Assembly (NCBI GenBank): GCA_029721435.1
Contig: CM056587.1
Coordinates: forward strand, 12,607,167 to 12,671,166
Length of the DNA stretch: 64,000 nucleotides
DNA from: Gymnothorax reevesii
Taxonomy: Eukaryota; Chordata; Actinopteri; Anguilliformes; Muraenidae
Direction: 5' to 3'
Part shown: one piece after another, positions 1-13,200 of the stretch
How positions within the stretch are numbered: position 1 is the first letter of the stretch
Layout of the letters: each line of letters opens with the position of its first letter
Translations under genes and position numbers: made by a program
The notes under the pieces: model-generated
Database searches by the model: none
The model's input: only the letters and a program-made list of their open reading frames with translations
Told to the model about the DNA's origin: nothing

Positions 1-1374
1 GAAAGAATATTCTGAAATGCAAAGTCAAAATATGAATTAATGTGACCTCAAAACATTAATTGAAATTTGTTGAAATCAATGTTATTTTCAGTTAAGCTGA
101 TTAACAAATACTTTCTTTCATTTAAGTAATTTCTTCAGGAAATTATGGTACCAGTACATGAGTTTCATTTCATGTAAAAAACAGCATAAAGTTTTGGTAA
201 AATAGAATAGAAGTATTGTACTTGATACGTTGTGTAACAAGGAAGTGGCAGTACTAATATGGGTCATGTACCGTAGCTGATTGTAAAATTCCCTTTTTAT
301 TTATTTTTTTGAGCAACAGTGTTTTTTGGCAATAGACTGTTTACAGAAGTCTTCTTGGATGTATAATTGGACTTTGTGGTTAAGTGTGAGAATGTTGAGT
401 AGCAGCTTGTGTAATACAGTCGGTATGTTTGGCGTGAAGCTGTCATAGAACTGTGATTCTATAACAAAAACTACTGTTGTGTTTCTTACCTATGGAGTAA
501 ACTTGGGAGTGTTCCTTAAAAGCCTCAGCCTATTCATTTTGGATGATAACATCCTCAATATCTTTGATATCAGAATGGTTGATCATTTAGATCAAACCTG
601 CAAGGATATTATTGTTTGTATTTATTCATCGACAGAATTATGGGGGATTATTGCACTGGATGAACTGCATTCTTATGTTCAGGAAAAATTAAGCTGAATT
701 TAGAAGTTGAACCTGAATGCAGCGAGGGATTTCTCAGTAACTAAGCTCAGTAAGTAGTGTGTGGAGATAAACACCAGGTTGTGGCTGTGGTCACCTGACA
801 CTGATTTTTAGAGTATCGACATGTATGAAGGCCTTTCTGTACTAGAAAAAGTACAATTCAGGCCCTGACCAAGTGTGAATTTTTAAGCCCCCCAACAGAA
901 AGTCTCTTGGAGAGGTTGATGGGATATTATTGCTCCCAGAGAAGGTCAGGTCAAGTTTTGGACATCAAGTATTGAGCGTAGTCATAAAGAAGAGGGAATG
1001 AATTACATGTTTGGAATCTTCGGGTTAGTGTGAAAGATGCTTACACTAAAACGGCGTGAGTTCCTGGAAATGACCCGCCTCAACAGGATCTCATGATCTG
1101 TAAATTCAGAGAAGTTCTTTTCAGTTGTTTGTAAAGTGTTATTTCCGGTGGCTTGTTTGTTTGTTTATTTATTTATTTATTGTCCAGACTCAGTTATGAC
1201 TCTGGAACCTTCTACAACTTTGTGAAATTACAAATTTGACTCTGGTGTGGGCATGATAGCTGAGTAAAAAGACTCCAAATAAAAAAGCATTTGGCACATT
1301 GCAGTCCGTATTCTGTGGGCATGCACATTCTGAGCGTTTCTGTTCTTTTGTCCTCTCAACCTGGCAACCACCTA
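1..1374. other. Upstream intergenic DNA, no gene recognised
   Basis: AT-rich sequence without a coding exon I can support. The open frames are short, lack splice context and match no family I recognise. A short TTTA-type simple run sits near 1160-1180, just before the Tc1-like element. Confidence 0.6.
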
Positions 1375-2937
1375 CAGTCATGAGGAAAAAAAAGTACACC
1401 CTCTTTCAGTTCTGTGGTTTTACATATCAGGACATAAATTTTAAAAAATCAGCTGGTCCTAATCAGGTTGTACAATTATGTCGATCTAACCTCAGGCCTA
1501 AAACAACACACAACAGGTTCCACTGTGCCATTATTTATATTAAAAAAAATTCAGAAGCCACAGGAGAGAAACTAATTACACCCTTGCTGCTTCCATAGGA
1601 AATAAGAAGCGAATTAGCAGCTAGGTGTTACTGATCAAATGGACTTGATTAATTGATCATCAGCAAGTCTGACCTCTATAAAAGCAGAGGTTTTGGTACC
1701 TGCCGGTCAGGAGCATTTAGGTATGTGTTGACAAAATGCCATGAGGGAAAGACATCAACAGTCATCTTAGAGAAGGAATTGTTGCGGCCCATCAATCTGG
1801 GAAGGGTTAGAAGGCCATTTCCAAACAATCTGAAGTCCATCATTCTTCAGTGAGAAAGGTAATTCACAAGTGGAAAACATTAATATAAGTCACCAGTCTT
1901 CCCAGGAGTGGACGTCCCAGCAAAATTGACCCAAAGGTCAGATCGTGCAATGGTCAGAGAAACTGCACAAAACACAAGAACTACATCTAGGACACTACAG
2001 GCCTCAATTAGCGTGTTTAAAGATCACAACAGTACAATTTGAAAAAGGCTGAACAAGTTTGGCTTAAGTTTGGCTCTCCAAAAAAGAACATGGCAGCACA
2101 GCTTAGGTTTGCAAAGTTGCATCTGAATGAACCACAAGCCTTCCAGAACAATGGCCTTTGGACAGACACGACCAAAGTGGAATTGTTTGGCCATAATGCT
2201 CAGGGCCGCGTTTGGCGTAAACCAAACACAGCATATCAACATAAACATCACATACTAACTGTCAAGCATGGTGATGGAGGGGTGATGATTTAGGCTTGTT
2301 TTGCAGCCACAGGATCTGGGCAGCTTGCAGTCATTAAGTCAACCATGAACTCCTCTGTGTACCTAAGTATTCTAGAGTCAAATGTTAAACCATCTATACC
2401 ACAGCTTGAGCTTGGCTACAATTGGGTCATGCAACCGGACTATGATCCCAAGCACACCGGTAAATCTCCAAAAGAATGGCTGGAAAAGAGAAAAATCAAG
2501 GTGTTGCTACGGCCAAGTCCAAGTTCAGACCTCAGCCCAATTGAAATGCTGTGGCAGAACCTGAAGAGAGCTGTGCATAAACCCTCAAACATCAATGACC
2601 TGATGCAATGTTGTAAAGAAGACTGGGCCAAAATTTGTCCACCACTATGTGAGAGACTGATGAAAATCATACAGATAACAATTAGTTCAAGTTATTTCTG
2701 CTAAAGGTGGTTCTACATGCTATTGAATCATGGGGTGTACTTTGTTTTTCTTGGATGACTTCCCAATTTTAGCAGAATTCTGTTTTAATAAGTAACGGCG
2801 TGGTGGAATCTATATGTTGTTTTGCACTTACCTAATGTTAGGCTTACCTAATTTTGGGACCATCTGATTTTTTTTATTGTCCTGATGCGTAAAACTGTAC
2901 AACTGAAAGTGGGTGTCCTTTCTTCTTCTCATGACTG
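1375..2937 (+). mobile_element. Tc1-like DNA transposon, full-length but inactive
   Basis: The two ends are inverted repeats of about 60 bp (1375-1436 and 2878-2937). The outer sequence is CAGTCATGAG, and shared inner blocks include CTTTCAGTT and ATCAGGACA. The left end abuts a TA dinucleotide (1373-1374), the Tc1/mariner target site. On the right the expected TA reads TC, so that copy has probably mutated. The length of about 1.56 kb is normal for a fish Tc1 element, and the interior carries a decayed transposase in the same orientation. Confidence 0.9.
1735..2704 (+). pseudogene. Tc1-like transposase pseudogene
   Basis: Fragments in several frames match the Tc1 (IS630/Tc1/mariner, DDE) transposase in order. 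An N-terminal helix-turn-helix remnant lies at about 1735-1960. A block at 2039-2292 contains LWTD and KVELFG, then comes an in-frame stop. The C-terminal block at 2345-2704 contains DYDPKHT and SPIEMLW. The family normally reads WSDES, DNDPKHT and NPIENLW, so two of three catalytic-site neighbourhoods have changed. Frameshifts and stops mean no active enzyme can be made. This is a dead element gene and not a host gene. Confidence 0.9.
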
Positions 2938-2994
2938 TCTATTCTACTTTGCTGAACCCTACAACTCAAGGGACTCAATAGAAGGAGAGTGAAT

Positions 2995-3690
2995 TGTAAG
3001 TATAAAAATCACAGATGAAGCAAATATTTTTGATTATCTCGTAACCAGGGCGCATGTCCTGGTCTGTGCATAAATTTCAGACGGTCAGCAGGCGGGCAGT
3101 TCTCATCGTCTCCGTGCGGTATGTCGGAGAAATGGGACCTGAGCGACTGATTGGGGCCAAATTGTTTGAGCCACTCAAGTGGATCCTGGAATCTCTGAAC
3201 CGGGAAGCCTTCTGAGATGCTCCGGGTCAACAGTAGTGAGCACCCACAGACAGTGGTCCAAGCAGGGACAAGCCATGATCCGACAGCAAGGTGTTGGCCC
3301 CCTATACCCTGCTGGGTATAGCGCTTAGTACCTGCAGACCAGTCTGAGTGCCCATTCAAACCGCAGTATATGGCCAACAGTGCCAACAATGGGCATGTGA
3401 GCATCGGAACTGGGTCTTGAAGCGGCTGGAGAAGGTCACTTAGTCCCATTTTCTTAAACATCATGTGCATTAGCTGGGTACATGTGTACCAGTTGCATTG
3501 GGGAAAGGGTGACATCAGGATGCACTGAGGGAAGAAGACAAGCTGGTGGAAGGAGTGTGATGCACTGGAAAATGTTCTGCTAATAAACCCTGAGTCTGGG
3601 AACTTATGTAGATGCTTTGGCAGCACAAGGGGCGCCTACACAGTATTAAGCATGTGGTTTTAATGTTATGACTGACTGATGAATTATCAT
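2995..3690 (+). mobile_element. Internally deleted Tc1-like element (second family)
   Basis: The left part resembles the start of a common fish Tc1 family: a leader with GATTATCTCGTAACC, then transposase N-terminal codons with phrases such as TGGGGCCAAATTG and GGTCCAAGCAGGGACAAG. The right part keeps that family's 3' end (GTGGTTTTAATGTTATGAC near 3655-3673). The middle is compressed, so most of the transposase is missing. The left half clearly shares sequence with 8724-9075. The 205-residue antisense reading frame here is a by-product of this repeat. Confidence 0.75.
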
Positions 3691-4824
3691 TTGGGTAAGG
3701 ATAACAATACATTTATAAAAATCCAATGGAGCTGAACAAATCTTTTAACTTCCCAGCTACTTGTGAAGATTCTTGAAAACTGGTGCTGTACCATCAAAGC
3801 AGGCAATCATACCTCTTTGCAGTAAATATTCAGAGTGGTTAGTATTTATGTCCATCATATGTAAACAATATGAATTAGGCAATGAGAATTGACATTAAGA
3901 ACATTTTAAAGCATTGACCTTGATAAAACTTGATAAGAACACATGCAACTGTGAAATCCTCTCCAGGTGTTTGGAAATGAATTTGAGCCAAACACACTTG
4001 GCCCACATCTGACACCAGGAGAAAAGACTTGGAAAGACAAAGACAAAAAACTAAAGCAGAAATCTGATTGGGTGTAGTTGTTTTAGTGCCTCCACATAGT
4101 AAAGGCCAAAAGCTTGAAGGAGTCAATCAGCACATAACATTATGCACTTCTCCTCTGTTCTATCTTGAACACCACCTGTTTCAAAACACACATGGGAGCA
4201 CAGACATTCCACCCCATTTGTCTCACGTTTAAGACTGACCATTAGTACCGATGTCAGCCCCCCCAGGGACATTTGATGTAACAGCTATATAAGGTCCTGC
4301 CGGCAGCTTCCACTGGGCAGGGTAGGCAGTGCATCTTTTATCAGGGCTGCCGTAAGGAGGAATTCCAGGATCATCCAAAGAAGGTCATGTTCTGGAATGT
4401 TCGGGCCTCCTCCCAGACCCTGACACTAGAAGAATCCCCTACGGACACCCCCATGCATTATATATATTGAACGACATTCAGAAGGTCTTTACTGTCCCTT
4501 CGATCGAGTGCAAAAGAGCAACAAGGCCGCCTCCAGGACTGCCTCTTGGTCAGGCTTATCCACGGTAAGGCATAGCCATTCTTTTCTATACAAGTGAGCT
4601 TGCAAATTCCTTTGCATTTGAATTGAAATATCAGAACAGCTTGGGCAGGCTGAGGGTATGTTTGTGTATAATAAGAGTATTCTGCCAGTATTGTCAACAT
4701 GGCTATGTAATTAAGGGTTTTGTATGAAATAAGCTTAAATAGGCAGGAAAATGGATAGAGTCGGTTGAATACTCCCTGAAGGTCTGGTCCACATGATGGC
4801 TTTTGCTGCAATCAAATAAAATTA
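3691..4824. other. Spacer without recognisable gene
   Basis: Moderately AT-rich single-copy-looking DNA. I see no exon with convincing splice sites, no RNA gene and no terminal repeats. The 117-residue antisense frame at 4458-4811 matches nothing I know. Confidence 0.5.
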
Positions 4825-5263
4825 CAACCTCAGTTCCAGAAAATTTGGGACTTTGTGTGGAATGTAATGAAAACAGATCGCAATGATTGGCAAATCATTT
4901 AAACTCTAAATTGAAAAATAAATACATTGAAAATAGAACAGGACAACTATAGAAGGACAACACATCAAATGTTGAAACTGAGAAATTTTATTGTTTTTTT
5001 TTTTTTTTTTTAAATCAGCTCATTTATGAATCTGATACCCGCAACATATTTCAAAAAAGCTGGAATGGGGCCATGTTTAGCTCTGTGCTAAATCATTTCT
5101 TCTTTTATTGACACCCTGTAAGTTTAGTTTTGACAGCAAAACGTTTTCTCATTCTTGCTTGATTTTTAGATTTCAGCTTCTCAACACTTATGGAGACTCT
5201 TTGGTCACATTCATGCACCAATTTTTTCAATTGGTGACCTTTCTGGACTGCATGCAGGCCAGT

Positions 5264-5503
5264 TTAGCACCCAGACTCTTTTACTATGCATCCATGAAGT
5301 TGTAACACGAGCACAATGTGGTTTGGCATTCTCTTGCAGAAATAAGCAAAGCCTCCCAGAATAAGATGTCTGGATGGCTGTATATTTTGCTCCAAAACCT
5401 GTATATATTGTGCAGCATTAATGCTGTCTTCACAGATGTGCAAGTTACCCATGCCACGTGCACTGATGCATCCCCACATTTTTATGGATGCTGGCTGATG
5501 CAC
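5264..5503 (-). pseudogene. Tc1-like transposase fragment
   Basis: An 80-codon open piece on the minus strand contains WGCISARGMG and YIQVLEQNI. These are characteristic of Tc1 transposases between the first and second catalytic Asp. The expected QQDNA(K)PH stretch is decayed, reading CKRMPNH. It lies inside the element at 4825-6553 in the expected orientation. Confidence 0.8.
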
Positions 5504-6323
5504 TGAACTCTGCGCTGATAAAAAGCCACATGTTCCCTCTCCCTCTTAGCCTAGAGGATGAGGCGTCCTTGATTTCCAAAAATAAAATTCAGATTTTGAC
5601 TGCTCAGACCACAAGATAGTCTCCCACTTAGTCTCAGCCCATCATAAATGAGCTTTGGCCCAAAGAGGGTGGTAGTGTTTCTGGATTTTGTTATGGTTTT
5701 TTTTTTTCTTAACATAGTAACGTTTTAACTTGCATTTGTGGATGCAGTAACAAATTGTGCTCACTGAGAATGGTTCAGAAGCGTGCCTGAGCCCATGCAG
5801 TGATTTCCACTACAGAATCTTGTTTGTTTTTAATGCATTGCCACCTGATGGCCTGAGGATCATGGCCATTCACTATTAGCTTTTGGCTTTGTCCCTTGAA
5901 TACAGAGACTTCACCTGATTTTTAAATTTATTTTCTGATATTATAGACCATAGATGATTAAATCCCTGGTTTCTTTGCTATTTCACTGTTAAATTGTTGA
6001 GCAATTTTCCCATGCAATCTGTCACAGAGTGGGGAAGCCCTCACCATCTTCTGGAAGACTCTCTTAGTTGTTCTTTTCATACCATTTCATGTCACTGACC
6101 TGTTGCCAGTTAAAGCAAATTAGTTCCGAGATATTCCACCAAATGCATTGTAGCATTGTAAAGCATTTTCAATGTTTCCTTGCCCCTGTCCCAACTTTTT
6201 GGGAAACATGTTGCTGGCATCAAATTCAAAATGAACAAATATTTTTCTTAAGACAATACATTTCTCAGTTTCAACAATTGATATATTGTCTTTGAACAAT
6301 TCTCAATTAAATATAGGGCTTAA

Positions 6324-6502
6324 CCCTTTGAGCGCTGAATACATTTTCTAGGAATTAAAAATGTAGATATCCTGAGCCATTGAAAACCTATCATGTGGCA
6401 ACTTGTTTAAAAGAGAGTTGCCACATGATAGGTTTTCAACAGCATCTGATTTTGATATCTGACATCATTCAGCAACTATAGTTGCCCACGGCGCTGAAAG
6501 GG
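6324..6502. mobile_element. piggyBac-type MITE with internal hairpin, TTAA-flanked
   Basis: A 179-bp foldback element starts CCCTTTGAGCGC and ends with the near-complement GGCGCTGAAAGGG. It is flanked on both sides by TTAA (6320-6323 and 6503-6506). CCC/GGG ends and a TTAA target duplication are hallmarks of the piggyBac superfamily. Inside, a perfect 24-bp inverted repeat (6380-6403 and 6416-6439) is separated by 12 bases. It interrupts the right end of the Tc1-type element at 4825-6553, so it inserted later. Confidence 0.85.
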
Positions 6503-6633
6503 TTAAATGATGTGCAAATCATTGCATTCTGTTTTTTTCTGGAAATGGGTTTGTAATATTACTGCTGTAACTGATGCTTTAAAAAAATCATAAATAAGGT
6601 CAAGATACTTCCGAGCTCATGAGCAGATGAAAT

Positions 6634-6717
6634 AATTGAAGCACCTATTACTAAAACCCCATAAGTCACACTTGACTTGGCTTGACTTGAGGGGTTTTAG
6701 TAATCAGTGCTTCAATT
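6634..6717. repeat. 27-bp inverted repeat (hairpin)
   Basis: Arms at 6634-6660 and 6691-6717 are complementary with about two mismatches (CTAAAACCCC pairing with GGGGTTTTAG), around a 30-base loop containing CTTGACTTGG. This is probably a tiny MITE or the remains of one. It lies just upstream of spegnb, but nothing indicates a regulatory role. Confidence 0.7.
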
Positions 6718-7105
6718 GAGAGATAATATCATGGAGCATGAAATGCTGACACCTGGGATATTTGGTCAGCTTTGGCTCAACATGATGCATGTTTGCCGAT
6801 GTTAACAAGGATTTCCTTCGGGTAATCTGGTTTCCACCCGCAAGTGATAGATATTTCAGTCAATCACAAGAGATTTAAAACGAACATTGCCGGCTCCCGC
6901 ACAGAAGAGTGAAAAATGTGCATTGTCCTTGTTAATGTTTTTTTTATTATTATTTTTTTAATGTGATAATGTGATGTGATAAGCAACCCTTATTCATGAA
7001 ATGATTCTCACCATTTCATCTGTGTATGATTTATTTAATCTTAGAATTCATCTGTGGTGGTCCACTTACTGTGAGGATTGTTGATCAATTCTTGTCTTCT
7101 GTTAG

Positions 7106-7212
7106 ATGTCTGTGGCTGTTGCCAATGCCCCACCTGGGTTCACCCTCAACATTAATGACCCGCAGATCCAGGAGGCAGCAGTCCGGATCCAGGCCTCATA
7201 CCGGGGACACAG
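7106..7212 (+). CDS. spegnb: spegnb coding exon 1 (N-terminus and IQ motif)
   Basis: The acceptor TTCTGTTAG ends at 7105 and the next three bases are ATG, so translation can start on the first base of this exon with the 5' UTR on an unseen upstream exon. It encodes 35 codons plus two bases, including INDPQIQEAAVRIQASYRGH, and ends before GTAGCT (phase 2). The family has extra Ala/Lys-rich residues before this point, so a further upstream coding exon is possible but was not found. Confidence 0.82.
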
Positions 7213-10174
7213 GTAGCTTTCAAGTGTGGATGCCAGGCCTGTTCATCCTTTGGCAGAAAACTGTGATAGTGCAGTTATCGCAGATGCTGTAAAAATGCAG
7301 CGGAGTGAAGTGAACAGGCTATTTAGTCCGACAAAGCTTGCAGCCAGTGGTGGTTCTAGACCCGGGAACTGGGGGGGGCGCAGGCACGTCCCTTTATGAC
7401 AATTAGTCCTGGGTAGTTCTCAATCATTTTCCCTCTCTGACGCGTTTTCCAATAATTGTAATTGGCAACTGAAGACCCGGTTTCTCTCCATATGCGATGG
7501 AACAGCGATGAAATCATGGGCTTAATTCAGCACACTGGCAGAACCTGAATTGGGAATTGTAAAAAAACATCCGTTTAAAACAGTTATTAGTTCTGACCTG
7601 TTCACAGTGATTTTCATGATTAACAAAAGGTTCACTCCGAGAGCGCTCCACACTTAACAGGTGCTGCTTGTTCTCCCCGATTATCTGGACGCTTATTTGC
7701 TGCATTTAAATCAACTTGTTATTCAAATTTGCATACCTGTTGACTCTCACACAAATAGCTAGAGCAGCACGCTGCCTATTTAACTGCCAAGTGCCACTTT
7801 TTTTTTTTTATCAACCCACACAATACCGAGAGTGAAAGGCGGTATTTCATTGGAACACGGATATGATCAATCAACGCGAAGCACTGGCCGATTAATGAGT
7901 AGTGATTATTTTTCTGTACTGAATTTCGCCCATGATTTCATCACTGTTCCATTGCATATGGAGAGAAACTGTGTCTTAAGTTGCCAATGACGATAATTGG
8001 AAAACGCATCAGTAAAGGAAAATGATGGAGAACTACCCAGGACTAATTGTCAAAAAGGGACGTGTCTGCCCCCCCCCCCCAATTCCCGGGTCTAGAACTG
8101 CCACTGGCTTGCAGTATTCTTCCACTGCACTGCACCTAAAATTTTATTCACCTTAGGTATAGATAGTATTTATCGCACTGTCGAGTCTGGAGTTGAAAGA
8201 CAGCACCCCCCCCCCCCCCCCCCCCCCCCCAAGTTTCTGTCTCTGCCACACAATCCAAGAGATTATTCCGTTCAGTGACCATTCTCTGTATGGAAAATAC
8301 TTCCCTATATCCGAGGGAAATTTCCCCTCAGCCAACTTCCATTTATGACACCTAGTCCTACAAACAGGGCTTAAGCAGTATAATCCTGGGTAGAAAACTT
8401 TGTTAGTCCCTTTCATGAATGTAAAAGCCACAGCCGGATCACTCTAAGCCCCGAAATACTGAACAAAATAAGCTCCTCAGAGGCATTCAAAAACTGCTTA
8501 CAATACAATACTCAAAGTGTTCTCCAACAAATGTATTGTGTAACTTCCAAAGATTCATATTTTTATTCCTCATACATTAAAACCTTGCAATTAATTTTGA
8601 TGAACTGCACTTGCCTGATTTATGCTCACTTCTGAATTCTGCCCAAATCTTCTTAAATCACATAATTGACTCAATGGTCTAGTCAAGATCATTTATATCA
8701 ATGAAGAGGAGCGGTGGTCTGTCACATAATATACGCCTATGAGCCGAAATGTTAAAACCACTCACAGATGATGCAAATAACATTAGTTATCTCATAACAA
8801 TGGTAAATGTCAAGGTCTGCAGGTCTGCAGACACACCTTAGATGGTGAGCGAATAGTCAGTTCTCACGCTCAAGCTGTTGGATGTGGGAGAAATGGAACC
8901 TGCAAGACTTTGACTGGGGCCAAATTGATATGGCCTGCCTAGTGGGTCAGAGAATCTCCAGAAAGGCTAGCGTTCTGGGGTGCTCCCAAATGACTGCTGT
9001 GAGTACCTACCTACAGAGGTCCAAGGAGGGACAAACCATGAACTGGTGACAGGGTGTTGGGTGCCCAACGTTCATCAATAGAAAAGAAAGAGATTGGGTT
9101 TTAGTGCTATAACTGCAACAATTTTTATAGCTGGTTACCATTCTTGGCAGGTAGTTAAATATCTTGGGAAAGAAGAACTGATCAAATTTTGGCGAAATTC
9201 TGATAATACAATTTGCCACCTGGGAGCACTTTGTGTGAAAATTTTACATTTTTGATCAAGAACTGCAATATTTTTAAAATCCATGTTAATCCATGCTTGG
9301 CAAGTAAATTAAATATCTCAGAGAGGAAGAACTGATGAAAATTTGCCACCAGGGGGCACTTAACCTTCTCACTGACCTGTCTTTTTCACAATGGCACACT
9401 GGTGATTACATTTAGCATCAAAGAGTGTTTTTCTTTTTGAAATTTGCACATATCAAAATTCTGCTTCATTAATGTAATTTTTGCATATAATACATCACTA
9501 ATTACCTCCGCCAAGGTTATGTTTTTTCCGGTGGTGGTATGTCTGTCTGTCTGTCTGTTTGTGTGCAAAATAAGTTGGTGGAGGTTTGTACTCTCAGAGT
9601 GCCTCTAGTTAGTCAGGCGTCTGCTTGAAAGTGATCTGGCCAACAGCACTTTGCTCAGTAAGTCTCCAAGGTAAGACATGGCCACAAAAAGTGTTTCAAA
9701 GGAGCTAAATAGCTGGTGCCCAAATCTGCAGGTGGGTTTATCCCGAAAATGGGAACAATATTTGCATTATCATTAAAAAAATCAGTAGATGTTCAGTGTA
9801 AATTCATTCCAAAGGTTTGAAAGGGCAAAGAAGGAAGTTTCCATTCTGGTTAAATAAAGCAATAGGGCAGAGTAAAAATAAATAAATAAATAATATATGA
9901 CGAGTTTGTTTCCAAAATGCAATATATCCATTTTACACATTTTGAGTAAATCAGCTTTTTCTTTGTTGGCGCCCACTGCATTTTATAGAAAAACACAAAC
10001 TTTGCCCTGAAGAAATACACCTTATCATATGAATTCCTCAAAACAGATTATTGCACCATGTGTAAGAAGCATAGGACTACCGGTCTAGGGCATTATCTCA
10101 ATTTTTTAAATTTTGGCACTTATTGCGATTTGGAACCAAACTCTTCATATATATATATATACACACACACAAAG

Positions 10175-10218
<44 letters not shown>

Positions 10219-13200
10219 GTGCTGTTAAAAAGTATTTGTCCCCTTCCCAATTTCTGCAAATTTTGCTCATTTGTCCCATTTAAATGTTTAAGATCATTCA
10301 ACTAAGTATAAGACAAAGACAAGACGTGTAACAAAAAAATGCAGCTCTACATAATTGTTTAATTGATTGAAGGAGAAGAATTATTCAAAACCTATATCAC
10401 CAATGTGAAAAAAAAAAATTGCCTTTAAAACCAAATCACTGGTTGTGCCAAAAAAATGCACTAGAAATGCTACATTTTCAAAAATACCCATTACATGTAG
10501 ACATGGTCTTACCAACTGTATACGGCCGGTCACCTTTCTTTTAGGCAGAGACGCTTTCTGTAAACTGCCACTCACACGAACAGGAATGACCTGTAAAGAC
10601 GTGATTGCGAATTAAGTCATTTTTCAATCGCTTCCAACAATTTGTTCAGCCCAGTAAAATCAGCTGCACACTTTAATCAAGTCCTACTTTCTTCAAACCC
10701 CAAACACTCCAGTCTCTCTTGTGACAACATCTCTAACAAGCACTAAACAGAAAGTGTGTATCAAGCACGAGCGATGAGCAGAGCTCAGCAGAGAGCCAAC
10801 AAATCCTACTTATGTAATACGCAACCACACACATGCATCTGGCTGCAGAGCTGGGTCAGCCCCTTCCCCCATGTAAAAGCACTCATTCAAGCAATCACAC
10901 ACACACACACACACGCACGCACACAGGGGAACATACACATTGCCTCTGAAGCTCTCCATTCCTGGGTTCAGGTCACGGAAAGAGTTGCGAGAGAAGGGTC
11001 CCCCAAAGATTTTGGAGCTCCTGAAGGACGTGGTACTGCTGGAGGGAAGTGCAGCCAAACTGGAGTGCAGGGTCAGTGCATTCCCCGACCCCTTCATTGT
11101 CTGGTCCAAGGATGGTGCCGAACTCAAGGACGGCCCCAAGTACCGCTATGTGTTCGAGGACCCTGACGTGGTGGCCCTGGTGGTGCGCGACGGAACGCTG
11201 GCTGACCTGGGCCAGTATACTGTCACTGTCAAAAACACCTTTGGAATCGCCACCGGCTCCGCCCGCATCATCGTGGAGGGTGAGTCAGCAACAGAGTGTC
11301 TGCATGTGGCATAGGTTCATCATTGCGATGTAAAACCAAAAATTGTCAGCAAAACCGATTTAGTGTTCAACTCCTCTTGCTGTCAGTGCTTTACGACTCA
11401 GTAATAACGATTTTCATTCAGTACAGCCGAGGGGCTCGTGCCCAAGCTCAGATGCCGCTCAATGTCATGAACGGCCTAAAATTTGAGACTGAAAGGATGA
11501 AAAAAGAGAGAAGTTGTGCATGGTTCAACATCAACATTCCCAGCTGATAAAGCTATTGCTCATTAAAAGAACCTGTTTCTGTAGCTTCTGAGAGTCTCAG
11601 AGGGTTTTTGCATGCGTTGGATGATATGAAGTTATCAACGCTAACATATGAGATGCATTGGATCATCCTACAGCTCCAGCTAAAATTATAAAAGGCCCGG
11701 AGAACCAGAAGGTGGTTGCTGAGGCAACCATTGTGCTAAAGGCAGAGATTGGAGGAGAGCCGCCCCCAGATGTGGGCTGGCTCAAAGACGGAGAGGACAT
11801 TGAGGAAGATGACAGGTTGGCACATATTTCATCCTGGCCGAAAACAAAGACACCTGGCCCTAAAACGCAAAGCTTGACTATACTAACCCCACACCTGGCC
11901 CTAATTACTCAGTCCCTGATCCAAAGTCACCAACTACAGCATATAAATACCCAACACATGACAATAACTATAAACTACTCAGAGACCAAATACCAACACA
12001 TTTGTCATCAAGAACTGAACAAATATGAAAGTGGTAGCCATATTTGAATTTGAATCCATCCCAAGATTTAATCAATAATTTCTGAGCCCATGGTCACACC
12101 TCCACAAAATATCTTTGAAATTGATTGAAAAATTTGAGAGACAATATCTGCAGAAACAAACAAACAAGCAAGCAAACAGACATGGGTGAATACATCCTCT
12201 GCCAATGAAGTCGGATGGAGGTTAACTGCCCAACACCTGGCCTAAAACGGCAAAAACCTGGCCATTATTAGCCAGAAAACTGGTCACAAATATTGGCAAC
12301 ATAAATACCCAACACCCGGCCATTAATATTAAAATACGATTGTTTCCAGATCTTCATCCATATCATGTTTGCAGACAATTTTGTAAAAATCTGTTGAATA
12401 CTTCTTGACTTATTGTGTTAACATGATAAAGTGTAACCAGTGATGGCAGGCCGGTAACAAAAATACAAGATGGCCAACTACACTATTCACACCAGCTTTT
12501 AGAGCTATACACTCTGTTATGGCCCCAATTTGTTATTACATTTACAACACAACAGCAACAGCAAGGGATGACAGACACAGTTTTACAAACTTAAACACAT
12601 TTAATTTTTAACAAAGACAATAACGACTAAACTAATATTCTGACCAGGATTGAACACAAAAAACAGAAATATTTACAGTTTCCTGGTGATGTGCTGGGTG
12701 AGGAAAAAAAAACTCAAACACAGGCAAAAATCCACAAAAGAAACTTCACAGGTCTTGAACAGAAATGACAGGTCTGGTCACACGTATCCTTCTTCTTGCA
12801 ATTTCTCCTACTACTTTACTGTCTCAATTCTTTGCCTTATATACTCTTTTGCAGACCCCACCCACATTTAGACCTCTTTTTTTTTTATATTTGGGGACTT
12901 GCCCCAGACATGTCCAGGACATGTCTAAACATGACTCCAGTCTGAGCTGAAAAACAAAAAAGGTAAATACTGCCATCCAGTGGCCTATATTCACATTACA
13001 ACTCTTACTTACAACCCCTTTTGCAGGAGAATCTAGAACTCCAAGCTGAATATCATTTGGATTGCTTTTATTCTTCCTCCAGGTTTTTATAAGGTCCAGC
13101 ACTATCAGTTGACAGGAAAACTATCTCTGAACGCTTGCAGGTCAACATAAATGATGAATGTTGCTGTTTTTCAGAGTGTCCTATGACGTAGGGGAGACGA

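Larger units (their letters stand above)
4825..6553 (-). mobile_element. Tc1/mariner-type element, antisense transposase remnant
   Basis: Both ends carry inverted repeats next to TA dinucleotides (4823-4824 and 6554-6555): CAACCTCAGTTCCAGA on the left and the complement of TCTGGAAATGGGTTTG on the right. The subterminal blocks near 4880-4905 and 6508-6532 (AATGATTTGCAAATCATTT type) also mirror each other. On the minus strand 5264-5503 encodes a Tc1-like segment with MWGCISARGMGNLHICED, matching the core region before the second catalytic Asp. Adjacent antisense sequence decodes to further broken Tc1 pieces. Without the MITE inside it, the element is about 1.55 kb. A second copy of its left end is at 29985-30340. 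Confidence 0.8.

Noticed and set aside
3009..3626. 205-codon antisense frame
   Set aside because: Lies within a decayed Tc1-like element whose real coding strand is the + strand.
10098..10305. Frames with Ile-Tyr repeats on both strands
   Set aside because: Microsatellite (AT)n translation.
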